Shown: one piece after another, positions 14,066 to 27,300 of the stretch
Position numbering within the stretch: position 1 is the stretch's first letter
How the letters are laid out: each line of letters starts with the position of its first letter
DNA from: Strigops habroptila
Taxonomy: Eukaryota > Chordata > Aves > Psittaciformes > Psittacidae
Assembly (NCBI RefSeq): GCF_004027225.2
Contig: NC_044290.2
Coordinates: forward strand, 9,998,906-10,062,905
Direction of reading: 5' to 3'
DNA: 64,000 nucleotides
Program-made: the position numbers and the translations under genes
The notes under the pieces: generated by a model
What the model was told of the DNA's origin: nothing
Database searches by the model: none
What the model saw: only the letters and a program-made list of their open reading frames with translations

Positions 14066-15609
14066 TAAGCTCTTCTTATTTTCTATTGCTGAGCCGAGCT
14101 TAAGAAAAATGAATTAGACTCAAACCTCAGGCATGCCAGAAGACTCATGAAAAACCTGAGCTGGCACAAGTCCTTGCTGTATGGATGCTCTAGTGATTGA
14201 TTTGGATGGGAGCAGCCCTGAAATTGGTATCTCCTTTGAGAGTTCCAGGCTGGTTTTCAAGCCAGAGAGACTCAAGAGGCTGGAAGTGACATGAAGCTGC
14301 TTTGCCTTTAGGGAAGTGGCCAGCAATGGCAGAGCTGTACAGCACTGGGAAGAGAGGACAAATTCAAAGGGTACTTCTGCCATTATTTCATGGTTTGAGC
14401 AATGCCTTGGCAGTGATGGTGATAGAACAGACCGAAACAGCTCAGCACGGAGGATTCACATAAGCCCAGGGTCCCTATCTAGCATGCTGAGCTGCCACAC
14501 CAGTGCTGCAGGGAAAACGTGGCCTCAGAAAGCACCAGTAGCTTTCTCAAGAGACCAAAAGACTTCCTCCTCAAGCCTAAGAGTGAGCACTTTGTGAGGA
14601 CCACACTAACATGGGGCAAGTGAAGCAAAGGATTGGTGCAGCCCTGTCATCCTCCACCAAGCTGCTGGTTTTGAGCACCCGCATTCTGTTTTCTGCTGGT
14701 ATCCAAAAGAGAGAAGCAAAAGTCAGTTTATGCTAAGCAGCACATGCTTTTCACCCCACCTCTGCCAATCACCACATAAAAGGAGTCATTATTTTAAGAC
14801 CCCTGCAGATGTCTGTCTGTCTTTTGTAATGAACTCATGAGCAACAGTGGCACTGTTAATTGGAGCACCCACCGAGCCGGCTTCTGAAAGGCGGTTGTTT
14901 GTGTCACACGAGTGATTCTTCTTCCAGCAGGTTTGGTTTGCAGACAGACACACACATCTGCACGTATCTGGATCCTGGTGGCTCCAGAAAGCCAGGCCAG
15001 GCTCCTCTAGGAGATTTCTTGGTGCAGTGTCCTCCAGCAGCCTGCTCTGTGTCTCCTCCCAGGGCTGAGAGGAGGCAGCTTGGGTTGACCAGGCATCCCA
15101 TTAGCTTTATGGAAACCAGTGGGACTGGCCACCCAAGCACTTTAGCTTCTGACTTGCTTCCACCTGCAGCAATAAGCTCAATCAGGTAATTAATACCAGC
15201 CTTTACTACCTGCACTGCTAGAACTGCTATGGAGAAGACAGTTTTGTTATGTTTTTAAAGAGCTTTCATGTGGTTACTGGTGCTTATGAAAAAAGCCCTC
15301 ACCCCCCGATAGCCGTCTGTACAACTTGCTTTGTGTTTCCCTCCTCCCCATACCCCCTTCCATGACTTCCAGGCTTTCAAGTCATGTAACATTTTGACAT
15401 GGCACAGGGAGAACAGGGGAAGAACAGAATCATCACAGATATGTTTGAAAAGCCAACGCCAGGCTGCGGCAGCAGGGCTGGGTTAGTTAGCAGGTTTATT
15501 TACCAGAGAAAACTCGGCTCCAAGATGCTGCATCTGGTTTTCCAGTGAGCATGTTCCAGCAAACTTCTTTTCCAAGAAGCAAGGGAAGAAAAAAGCCCAA
15601 ACCTGTGGT
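14066..15609. other. Intergenic DNA between two MIR-type SINEs
   Basis: No coding exon was recognised. There is a short GTCT repeat near 14810-14822 and nothing else that I can name. Confidence 0.6.
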
Positions 15610-15726
15610 TCTCCAGAGGGAGCTTAATGCAACATCTGGCCCAAGTTACGTGTCTAGTCAGTGGCTGAGCCCTAAATTAGAATAGCAGCACATTTCTTCA
15701 CCCCAGTCCCATCACCACTATGCCTC
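15610..15726 (-). mobile_element. MIR-type (amniote CORE) SINE, degraded
   Basis: On the plus strand GGCCCAAGTTACGTGTCTAG, TCAGTGGCTGAGCCCTAAAT, TAGAA, then CACCCCAGTCCCATCACCAC, TATGCC follows the reverse complement of the MIR order. There, GCCCAAGGTCACACAGCTAG leads to GTGGCAGAGC, a B-box region, and CCCAGTCCC before CTAACCACTA. About 115 bp are aligned by eye. Divergence is high, as expected for an element inserted in the amniote ancestor. Confidence 0.75.
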
Positions 15727-18700
15727 TTCGCTTCATCTCAATCTCTGGGTCATCCCATGCTCCACTTGAGTGCAGCAAGGCCAGAACCCAAAGATTTAAA
15801 TTCTATTTAAGCCACTTCATCTAATATTTCCTACCAGTCTCCTTGAGACTCTCAGAGGCATCTAATACATGCTAGCTCAGGGGCTTGGGTGACCTTAAAA
15901 GAGCTAACCTGGACCCAAGACTGTCTGCACAGACCATGAGGTCTGGACCAGCACCCTGAAACTTTGAACTTCAGCTTAAAGCAGTTTTCCCTACAGAAAT
16001 GCTTAGGCAAGTGCAGCAATTGTGGAGGTACTTCACCCCAAGTGATGCACAAATCCCATAAACTACCACAACATCAGCTCCATCTTCTAGCTTGATGGAT
16101 ATATCCCACTGTGGGAATGAGCAGACTTGAGTCCAACTTCGAGAAATATTCACTCATTATTTAAAGGCTTAAAGTGATAGAAAGTCTACCATAGATCTGA
16201 AAAGGATGTTGTGGTGATTAATTATGCTCAGTACAAAAGCTTCTCAACTTATTTCTGCTTTGACCTTTGGTAGCTCCACTTTACTGGATCTGGCTATTCT
16301 TTTGTCTGCAAGTTTAAAGGACCCTCCAACTAGAATTGATTACTGTGAATAAAGGCACCTTCTGCCATCTCTGCTGCTTCAAACTGAGAACAAGGTGATT
16401 TCTCAGCACTACAATCTAGGGGAACCAGATGTGACTAGTTGCCATCTTGCAAGAGGAGCACAGCTGGATTTCAACACACACCTGCTGATGTAGCACAGCT
16501 TTCACAAGCATCAGTACAGGCATGAAAACCATGAACAGAGGAAAGGGGAGCTGCATTTAGCCACTGCTTTTGGTTTTACAGCGACTGAATTTCATGCAGG
16601 TTGTTGGTGATTTATTCCACTTCCAGCTTTCAAGAAAGGAGCAGCATTTCCAAGAGCAGCCCCTCTCCAGGCCTGGGGTGAGATGGCAGGAGTTCAGGAG
16701 GAGTGAGGAAATCAGTGCTACAGCTCTGAAGTGATCAGCCAGCCACAAATTGCAGCTCAAGAAGGGATGTCTGGACCTGAGCACACAAGGGGGTTTGCTG
16801 CATTCTTGTTTTCCCTTGTTGTTGTTTTGGACTTTTTATGAACTACACAAAGTTGCCTCCTTTCCGAAATCAGGCTTAGGAGTGCAGGGACACGATGAAA
16901 GCTGGAGGTCAAGGCTGACACAGTGCCTTTTCCTGGGTTTTTAGAGACAGAAATAACTATGTAGATTCTATACAGGGAACAGGAGAGTAATTCTAGCCCT
17001 GCACATCCCAAGGTAAAACTGGATCAGACCATGCTACCTTCCCCCTTACCTTCAAGGGGAAGTACTGCAAGGCAGAACGGCGTGGTGGAGCCTTGGCGGG
17101 AAGGCAGGCACCGCTCAAAAGCAGCAGTGGGAAAGGTTTTATTTTCAACTCTTATGAATAAAGCACGTATTTTGAAATGAAACTTTGTTATTTCCTGAGG
17201 GTCGCGTTAAGATCAAATGTATTAAATATCCATCAGCCAAATCTGACCTTACTTTGAGCACACGCTCAGGCACACGTTCTTCTGAAGTGTTTAGATGAAT
17301 ACGTGAGACATCAGATTTCCCAAATGTCTGCCTTATCTAAACTAAATCCCGTTTATTCACTGGAACCAAAGAACCTCTCTACAAATCCTGCAAGGCGCCT
17401 TCTGATTGCTTAGGCACACAAATACCTTTAGAAATGTGTGCCTGCAGCTGGGATCCATCCTGCCACACCAAGTCAGGTGTATGGTCTTAGCCAGTCACAC
17501 AGGCAGCTCTTATAACCAGTGGAGAGAGTGGACATGACCATGGGGCATCCTCTCAAACCTCCCTTGGACATCAATCTAAGGACTGCAGCACTCTCCCTTT
17601 GGGCACTGTCTCTGTCTATTCACTGCAGAGAGAAGAGATGTCTGATTTCATCTGCTTAAAAGTCAGGTTAAGTTAAATGAGGCAGATCCCACCTCCCACA
17701 ACTACACTGTAGAGACAAGTCGTGCTGCAAATGTACTGCAAGCCTTTTTGTGAACTGGCAAACAGGAAAGTGTGACAGCACACAAGGTGCTTTGGGTTGG
17801 TGTGGTGCAGGAATGCTCAGAGTTTACCAGCGGGCAGGCTCTCCAGTAATGAAGCTTGAAGTTTAAACCCTTGAACATTACCCAAAAGCAAATCTCAGAT
17901 CAGGTATTTCAAGTATTTTGTTAGTCAATCACTGAAGTCATTCAGGAGGAAAGAGAAACGATACCATACGACAGAGCTAATCTGCCAGTGCTGAAAGATG
18001 TTTAACTCTTTCTGATTAACCAGAGAGAAGAAATGAGGTACAGAAACATGTGCAGATGATTTGGAATAATAAGCAGAGGTGGTATTCTCTATAACTGACC
18101 ATATGGAGATATGCTGCCTCTGCTGAGTCATTCTGATAAACTCTCTGCTTCAAGGAAAAAGTTCAGCTTCTTTTCCTTAGACATCAGCATTGAAAACATC
18201 AGCTGCAGCCTCAGAGCAACCGGTTTGACTGGGAAGCCAAAGCAGTGGGGAATTGTGGCTCACTGAAGCAACGGAGCAGCAGAGGATCACCTCGAGGAAC
18301 ATGCCAGCCAGTTAGCAACACTGGCTGCTCTAACAACACCCCATCATCCATCACACCCTCCCGAGGACAGCTTTATAGCCGTTAGGAACCAGACTGGTAA
18401 TTACAGCACAGAAGTGCAGCACACAGAGTATTCCGAGAGCAAATGGCACAGGGAGGCAGCAGCCTGCAGGCAGGGATTTGCATTTCCATCTTCAGCATGA
18501 GCAGGTCCTGCCCTCGCGCTGGCCTAGCTCTAGAGTTGTTCAGTGGAAGTCAACGCAGCTACACTTGCTACGAGGGGCAAAATGCGGGCTCAGAAAGCCT
18601 GTGCACTAAACACATCAAATACACTTCCCTGCGACTTGCTGTGCCATATGGAAACAGCTTCCCAGCACCTGGATGGGAGGAAAGCACCACTCTGTGCTGG

Positions 18701-21700
18701 AGGCAGCGCGGTGGGAGGGATGCAAGGACCTCTCCCTCAGCCTGCAACACTAAACATGCGCCAGGCCAGGAAAAACAAATGGAAACACTCTGCTGCTGGC
18801 TATGCTGCTGGCTGTGCTTGTTTGTACCCAATGCACTGCTTGAGCAGTGGCTTTAAATCCAGCTCCTGGACCCCGGGAGGCTCCACTGGGATCTCCCACC
18901 ATGTGCAGGGACCAACAGAGTCTGGGAAAGCCAGTGCTTATGGCAGTACTTACATCTTGAATTGGAAGATCCCCATTAATTACAACTTGGTAGTGAGGTT
19001 GCCAATGGGAAAGAATTACGCAGATCCAAGAACTGTATCTTATGCCATCCCCTTTTATGCTTCAAAGATAGCTTTATACGCTACCAGCTCATTTGGCCTA
19101 TCAGTTTCTGATTATTCCCAAAGCCCTTGGCTCTTTCTGCATAAAAAGCCAGGGCTAAATTCTCCCTGGAAAGGTAACAGAGCATGGATCCAGACATGAA
19201 AATAGCCAAGAACGCAGGATGTTTGCAGTCTGTGAGAAGGGCCCGAGACCCTGCATGTCAATATTTAGAAGTCTGTCCAAAATCCCAAGTTCTAAACTTA
19301 GCTCCAAACATAGCACATACAGCTCAGAATCTGTTTTGTCTCTGGCAATAGACATGTCCTGCAAATTTTAGTATTTATTCATCTCATTTGTTTTCCTTGG
19401 TCATCTTGGACACAGGACGGGAATTATTTTCAGACAAGATTCTGGGTAGCTGTAATTAGTCTTTTATCATTACAGGAAAAGCGTGTTCTGAAAACGTGAG
19501 ATTTGGAAAGATGGAGCCTTCCCAAGGCTCCGCTGGCATCCAACACAGGGAGAGCCAACGCAAGCAGCAGCTCCCCAGTGCGAAGGAACGGAACTGCAGC
19601 ACTGCAGAGACTCCTGCGGTGAGACCAGCTCTGCAAGAGCAGGTAAATGGTCCTGGCAAAGGACCAGCTCCGAGACCAGGTCCTTCACAGCAGTGCACAG
19701 CATGACTGCAGAGAGATGGATGCCAAGCAGTGCCCACAGGACAGAGTCTACTTCTCTAACATGTATTTCTTACAGTAACTGTCATGTTCTCATTGGTTTT
19801 CATCAGGAGTTCTAAGTGTATGTAACATTAATTGCAGCTTCAGTATTCATGACTTGCCTATTTTGGCAAGATCATGGCTTATCCCATGGGCTTAATCACT
19901 GCAAGGATCTGCCTGACATACTGATGACTTCCAGGGTGGTTGGGAAGCGCAGTATGCCTTGTCAAATACCAGCTAAGGACATCACTTCCATTCCCAGCTC
20001 TCATTTTTCCAGTACCAGAATCAAGAACACTTTGATTCCTCAGAGCAAAAGTATAACCTCAAAGGTCCACAAAGATTCCCAAAGGGATTCGGTGCTGCTC
20101 AAAATGCTTGTTGGAGACAGGGAAAGAACGAGCAGTAAATGTTGGTGGCAGCTTGCCCAGGTCCATCAGGAAGAGCCCCAGGCTGGGCAGATGCACGGCT
20201 CAGGGGTGTGCTGGAATTACAGCGGTGACTACACCAGGCAGAACAAAACCTAAAGCAGATGAGGAAAAGTAATCTGGGCTCTGGCTGGCCAAGAAAAGAA
20301 ATGGAGATCCCAGGACGCAGCCTTAATGCAGACACTAAAGAAAAGCCCACACTGTCTGGGAGCCTGGCACCGCACGAAGAGGCCAAGAGCACACGCAGCA
20401 TCTTCCTCTTCCCAAACCTGGCACCAGCATCCACAGGCTCAAGAGCCGGCCAAGCTCCCACCCCGCTCCCAACAGGAACATTGGCAACTTGTCTTTTCCC
20501 AGGCCTTCGGTACAAGTGGAGCAACCGCTTCATTTTATTGTTCCCATGATATCACTGGTTAATTGTAACCAGCAAAATCCTCCTCGCTGTGCCTGCGAGG
20601 GCCGGAGCTGGCCCAGGGCAGGGAGCACTCTAGTCTCTTGGCTCCACATTAGCCAACGTGCCTCTGAAACTATTGGCAGTTCCAAACTTTCGGGCAGATT
20701 GCTGTTTTTCTAGCAATGAGATCAGTTGACAGACACCCTGGTCCAAAGCAGAGAGGGGAAGGAAGTCTTGGCATGGTCACAAGCCAGAAAGCTGCCTTCA
20801 GCATGCTCAAAACCACCCAAACCCAGGCTGAGGAGGGACAGATAAAAGTATCAACATACATCTACAGCAGGCATAAGCTTGCATACAACATATAAAACTA
20901 ATGAGATCTATTCAACAGTCACACATTCAACATGAGAAAAAAGTGGCCCTTTGAAGGCATGGATTACATCTCCATTACCCAGGGGATGAAACAAAGGGCA
21001 TCCACGATGCCCTGTCCTGTTGGATCGCAAGGAGAGCTCACCCAACCCATGCTTTGGTTGCCTCAGCTGTGCAGGAGGGAATGGCTACAAGTGACAGGAG
21101 AAGGTTATTGTATTAATATTTATACTTCCTTTGAGAGTCTCAGATCACAAGTGCCACTAGAGGAGGGCAAAGCATTCTATCAGTAAGAGCCAGTTGTTAT
21201 CCTCCTCTCTTGAGATCTCTCGCAGGTCATGTCCGAACACTGCGCTGCACATGGGCTGTTCCTGCAGCTCAGGATTTTAACATCTTTTGCATTTACCCTA
21301 AGTGAAAACTGGAAGGTGGAAATGCCAAGTGTCTGTGTTCAGAGGAACTGCTTGCTTGCTGAGCAGAGGCAGCCCAGATCGGCCCCTCTATCTCTTATCA
21401 GTGAACTGAACCTACTTTAATATAGGCACAAGAAAGGGAAGAGGCTTGAGCTGGAAAATGGGTTCAGTCCAATGCTTAGATCCTGAGAATGGAAAACTCG
21501 CAGTCCCTGAAGAGGAGAGAGGCTGGGTTGTGGTTTCTAGAGGGAGAAATTTAATACAAGCTTGTAGAGTAAATAAACTGCAGTCTCATCCCTACGTCTA
21601 GCGCGTGAGAATCCACAGTCCCGGGCAGCGAGGAACAAATCCTGTCTTTCATGGGTGCTGGGGCAAGGAGCAAAGAGAAACCAGATGCAAGGGCAGGATT

Positions 21701-22199
21701 AGCCCAACCAGGCTGGTGGTGGGCTCAGCACACCAGCTTCCCATGGGCTCTGCTGCTCCTTCACACGGACACGGCTTGTGCATGGTGCTAGCTGGGGCAG
21801 CCACACATTCCCAGGATGGGGATGCTGCCTCCTGCATCGTCCCCCACCAGGCAGAACTGGCCCCAGTGCTCGTAGTGAATGTGGTGAGAGCCAGCTCCGA
21901 GGGGCAGGGACAGGAAATTTCCCCAAATCCTCTTCAATCCCTGGGGACACTCACGTGTCACCGAGCGAGAACCAGCCTGTGGAGCATCATTGTTAGCTTA
22001 GAAAATACCCGCCACAAACTTCCCCCACTATAAAAAGCCTGAGCTGAAACCATCCCAGAAGACCAGTGCTCTAAGTCGGTGGCCAGCTCCGTAAACTGTT
22101 GGTCCTGGGTTTTAATTTCCTGAAGTGTCTCATTTCTCTCCCTCGCAAAAGGGAGCCAGAAAAATCCCTTTTTCTCGCTTTCTTTCTCTCCTTTCTCAC
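15727..22199. other. Intergenic DNA without recognised genes
   Basis: I see no exon with a recognisable product, no RNA gene and no clear transposon. The 218-codon frame at 18543-19199 has no family resemblance or splice signals. Confidence 0.6.
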
Positions 22200-23100
22200 A
22201 GTTCCTCTTTGAGTAAGGCCGTACCTAACAATTATTCCAGGAAACATTCTGTTGACATTACTGTTTAGAAAATAAAGAAGGGTTTTTAAAGCTAGAGAGT
22301 CACATCGTGACCATACAGCGCTAGTGAATGATTAAAAATTTAGATGACTGCCTTTGAAACAATAAAAAGCTTTCGAAGCTTCTTAATGAGCAGCTATCAG
22401 AAATAAAGCATTTAAAACTTCACAAAGTGCCTCTGTGGAAATTTCATTGTCTTTGATGCTGTAAAATAACTGCAGGGTGGATTCATTTCAAGTTCTTTTT
22501 AGCATACTGGTCGTTTAGAAATATTGGGAGATATCTTTCTTAGCAATATGTGGGGAAAACAATGTCTTGGTCGCTTTCATTTATCTGCAATTTGACAGGA
22601 GTGCAGTTTATTAACTTGAAAAGAGACAGATACATTATCTGAAACACAGAGAGTATAGTGGGTATTGCCTCCTTTTTATACCAGTGGGAGTCCATGACAC
22701 TTTGAACTTGCTCACCATTAAACGCCTTCCTGAGTTGTTGAAGAGGCCTTTAAAAAGGGAGCCTGTGCATTTATGATGTAAATTCGTTATTTTGACAGTC
22801 TTTGAAATCTGTCATATTCACATCCAATTTAATGCACCGCAAAAATTCTTTTCTTTTAAAATACTTTGCTTTTAAGATTTCAAAGCCATTTTCATGTAGA
22901 AAACTATTGTTATACCTAATATATCCTGAAAGTGTTTTAGCAAAGGAACTTATATGATTCTGTTTTAAGTCATGTCAGGTTTTAAAACATGTCATTTCTT
23001 CAAATAAGCTTTGACCACGCTATCTTCTTTTTTTTTTTTTCATTAGTTAAAGTGCACTTGATTTCCATGGATACAATTAGTCAGAATATCCGCTATAGTA
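22200..23100. other. AT-rich, repeat-free block; candidate cluster of conserved non-coding elements
   Basis: For about 900 bp the sequence is AT-rich, CpG-poor and free of transposon signatures. It has many TTTAAA, ATTA and AATAAA words and a T13 run at 23028-23040. It contains GTGCAGTTTATTAACT (near 22603-22618), shared with 50995-51015. The nature of the block is an inference from its texture. Confidence 0.3.
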
Positions 23101-24237
23101 TCATCACCGGATCAAATGAGGTTCTTTCAGGCTGTGTTCGGCAGAGCAATTGCCCACATATCTGAGATCAATCCAGAGCAGCACACAGGTAGACAGATGC
23201 AGAGAGATGAGGGCTGGTTGGGAAAGTGGAGAATTGGACGGAAGCCTTGAACAAGAACCTGGACCAGTGGGAAAATTAAACCGCTCCTTTTGAAAGGATG
23301 AGCTCTGAGTATTTACTCTGAGCGTGGAGTGGGGTGAGGAGGAGCAGGACAGGAGGGGGCCGCGCAGCATCTGATGAAATCCAAGTTCAGTTTAATTCCG
23401 GTCCAATCCAAGCCTTATATATTTCAACTCAATCTTCAATCCAAACAAACCTCCTTCGGCTCGCTAATCCTTATTACACAGTGGATTTTAGCTGTACCTG
23501 CACTTCTTTATCAGTTCGCAAGATATTTCCAGCCAGCACAGAGGTCTTCATGCAGCTCTGCTTCAAAGCAGTGTACAGAGGAGGTTCTGTACAGAGTTTC
23601 AGAGAGTGTTTACAGATGCCTTATCACTTTGGGAGAGGAGGTTGGTGGGCAGGGGGACACATTCCTCCAAAGCGGCAAAGAATCATCCTAATCTAGGGAA
23701 ACGATCAAATAAGAGTTTCAAAGATCTCCTGCTACAAAGGAAGGCATTAAGCTCACTCACTGCCTGCCCAGACTCCAGGGCTGTTTTGGAAGACATGGAA
23801 ATATGTCTGTTATATGAAGGAACCTTCCACTGATGGTTTAAGCACCATTTCTCATGTCCCCAGTGGATGGGTTTTAAACGCAGTGTATCAGGAGTGAGAT
23901 AAACCAGGAGAATCATTACTTCAGTGGTGTTTAACCCTATAATTGGGAGGTTTTTTTCAGCACTGATTTTATAAGGTCACCCTGTTATTTCCTTTGCTGG
24001 CTGGCTTGTGATGGTGCTCTCACATGTTATTACTCTCTTCCATCACAAGGAATGATATTTCGGGACTGAAAGGACAAAAGATTTGTAAGGACTGTCCTTT
24101 TCCACACTGTGATTGTCTGAAAGCTTCAACTTGTCAAAGGCTGAGTGTAAACGTGTTTGAGATGGTGTCTCTGGGGCAGAAATCCCACCTGGTCTAGGGG
24201 TAGGAAAGAACTATAACCATCTGATCATTTTAGAGTT
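23101..24237. other. Intergenic DNA, nothing recognised
   Basis: No gene, repeat or RNA that I can name. The frames at 23334-23696 and 23374-23691 overlap each other and lack family resemblance. Confidence 0.6.
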
Positions 24238-24346
24238 GGATCCCCTTGTCTCCCTGCAAAGGTAGAATATGCTGTCCGGGTAGATCTTGTATCAGATATT
24301 AAACCAATACTACACTTGATCTCAGCAAAAAGGCCATTAAATCTCA
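24238..24346 (-). pseudogene. U2 snRNA pseudogene (5' part, with internal deletion)
   Basis: Read on the minus strand, GGCCTTTTTGCTGAGATCAA then GTGTAGTAT corresponds to the 5' end of U2 snRNA, including the GUAGUA branch-point-recognition sequence. After a loss of about ten bases, where functional U2 has the UGUUCUUAUC part of stem IIa, GTTTAATATCTGATAC follows. A diverged remainder (CTACCCGGACAGCATATT, then GCAGGGAGA) aligns to the next part of U2. The 3' half is absent. The stem IIa deletion and many substitutions show that it is not a functional gene. Such snRNA pseudogenes arise by retrotransposition. Confidence 0.88.
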
Positions 24347-27300
24347 ACTTGAAAAAGGCCTCGTGATCCTTGAAGCAGGGAATCCTGCAGCGCCTGCTGC
24401 CTGCTAACCCGATGGCCTGGCTGTGCTCGCTCACACAATTCATCTCTGCTATCATTTCCCCGAGTTATGGATTTCATTGGCACAAGCAAAACCTTGGGCT
24501 GCACGAGAAAAGACTTTGAAATGGTGCCTAATTGACTTGGGTCTGGTTCAGAATATAGTACGCCACATAAACCACCATAACATCAATCAGAGGGAGAAAG
24601 GATGTCCCCATGTTTGGCTTAAACTACAGGGTATTTCCTTTGCCCAAAGCATTTTAATCACACTTAAGTATAGGTTTGCTGTGGCAAAAAAGAACGACCC
24701 ATTCCAGCCCTTGATTTTTCCCACAGAAGGGAAACTTCTTTAAGGCAGAAACATCCCAGGGTTCGTTGCACCAACTGCATTGACTTCATCAGCCTTATCC
24801 TCTCTCTCCTCTCTCCTGCTCTGCACTCCCACAGTAAAAGGCACATTTCTGTGGTCTTCAAGAGTATTATTTCCATCCAAGTTTGATGCTATTAAACTTA
24901 GTCTCTGGGATCTATGCTCCCCCCTCTTGGTCCTGGGTTTTATGCCCTTTTCCCCTCACCTCCCCATCTCCAATTAGTGCTAGTCCAGTTAGTGTCAGTT
25001 CTCTCCCTGGTAGAGGAGAACCAGGAGCCAGTTGTTATGAATATAAAACCTGTTATTTCAAGGTGTTATTCACTGAAGACAAACAAAACCTGTGGTACTC
25101 TTGGGCATGTCTCCCCTGCACAACAGAGCCCATCTGCACTCAAAATCCTGACATCTTCATGTCTCAACATTCAAAGTAATCATTTAATTACTATTATTGT
25201 CAAACCCAAGTGTTGGTTTTAAACATCTCAGCTTTTGGTCATGCAATTGTCAGACATTTTCAGTAAGGTTTGAGTAACCTCTGTGAAAACCAGGGCCCCA
25301 AATCTAAGCAATCAAGCCCCTCATTTGGGAATCCACGCCAATAGCTGATGTTATAAACTAACCGAGGGCCTGAGCCTGCTGTTCTATCAGCAGCTCAGTG
25401 ACAGCAACACCTGGTTTGGGGCTGATTCTAGAAAAACTGAAGCTGTAGACTGTGCTATTAGTGTACATTGCCATAGCTGGAATTACTAAGAAATCAAAGT
25501 CATGCCTGGGCATGCAGAGAGCAATCATTAATAGCTGTTTCAGTCATCATCTCCATTGCACAATGCACACAAGAACCTTTCACTTCCCATGAAACAGTAG
25601 TGATTTGCTTACAAATATCAGCAAGAGAGAGGAGAAAGGGGGAAGAAGCACATGTTAAGCCACTCTAATGAATCAGACATACAGCAGGAGAAAGGATGAG
25701 AACTGTGAATGAGACTAAAAGCACTGTTCTCCAAGAAAGCCATATGAAAACCCAGTCATCTTACAATATGTTGTAGATCATTCTCACACACTTGTGTGCA
25801 GACAGCAGCATAAACACACAAATGACAATTACATCCCAGCTGACACAGCCTCAATTTCTAACTTCTTGAAATACCACTTCTGGGAATAGTCATGAAGGCA
25901 GAGTTCTACTGGAATGAGGTTTCAGTGATAATTCCAGCTGGACAAAGTTAATGAATCACACACGTACATGTCAGAAAGGATGCAAAGCCTTCCCCAGGCA
26001 GCTTTAGCCATCAAGTCCTCCTCTGCCTCACGCAAGAGGGGCTGTTAGCTCACATGTACTTGCCTGGTGGCAGCCGCCACATTATCCACAACAACAGGAA
26101 CTGTTCCATATGCCCAGGTCCAAACTGGCTTGGATTGAGGTGTTAAACCCACTGCCTTTAACCTTACATGAGAACTGACTGCAAGTGCAGAACTCTCTTG
26201 AGAGTAACGCATTTTGGCAAGAAACCCCACTTAATGGGCAGGCTACTGAATCCTGCCCTCCCTGCAGTTTCTAAATGGCTTTCAGGCATAGCTAGTGTCC
26301 TGCCCTAAAGGGAAAACCAGCTGTTTCCAGGGAAGAAACACACAAGGAACAAATATTATCCTGTAGCACTGTGTCCCAGACTTGAAGCCACGTGCCCAGG
26401 ACCAAAGCCCTGTGCTTCACTTGTGGGACTGGAAGAAACAACCACTCACACTCATTTAGGAAAGAACTATTCATCTTGATGCAAATATTACCCAATCATG
26501 CGAAAGGGCTCCGTGCATTAGGCACATGGATGCAATTCAGGAAAGAATCCAAACAAGGCAAGATCAAGGAATCCTGATCTGTTGTGCAATGTCAGGCGAA
26601 GAACAAATACAAAGAGTCACTCAGGAACATGATGGCATTGGGAGATAAGCCAAGACATCCTGACATAGAAGCTTAACCGTGCCTAAGGGCATCTGTGAAA
26701 GAGAGAATGTTGTGGCACAGAACAACCCCAAACACACTTCTCACAGCTTCGTGCTCCTTTGCTTGCTTATCTCCCCGCAGTGATGCTTTTGGTTCGGCCA
26801 GGCTCCCCCAGCACACAACTTTTGCTGATATTCACTTGATATCTTTGCTGTTCATCAGCTGATCTTTCTTTTTCTTCTGTCCCCCGAAGCAGGCTGCAAA
26901 TGCAAATCCCACTGTTCGGATTGTTGACAACAATAAGAATTAAAACACATAAAAACCAGAAGGAAAACATGAAACTGAGACACAACAAAATATCTCCCAG
27001 ACGGAAAGGGAAGAAGTAAAACTGCAACAGTGGGTTGCAAAAGCAAAATCCATTGAACTCCACAATCCTAGCAACACATCCCTTTGTTTATGAGCTATCT
27101 GAAGCAAGTTTCACCCTGCAAACTCCATGGGGATCCTTGATTTCTCTAGCCAAATTAACTAGTTTGCCTAACTCACACTAAAATCTGGTCATTTGGTCTG
27201 TCACTCAAAGTCCCTCCTCCATGTAAATAGAAACACCCCATAGTTTCAAATCCACAGAAGACTACAGGAAGAATGACAGTGTCCTAAAGCAAACAGGGCT

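Noticed and set aside
22368..22384. AAGCTTTCGAAGCTT palindrome-like sequence
   Set aside because: A very short hairpin made of two HindIII-type words; no associated element.
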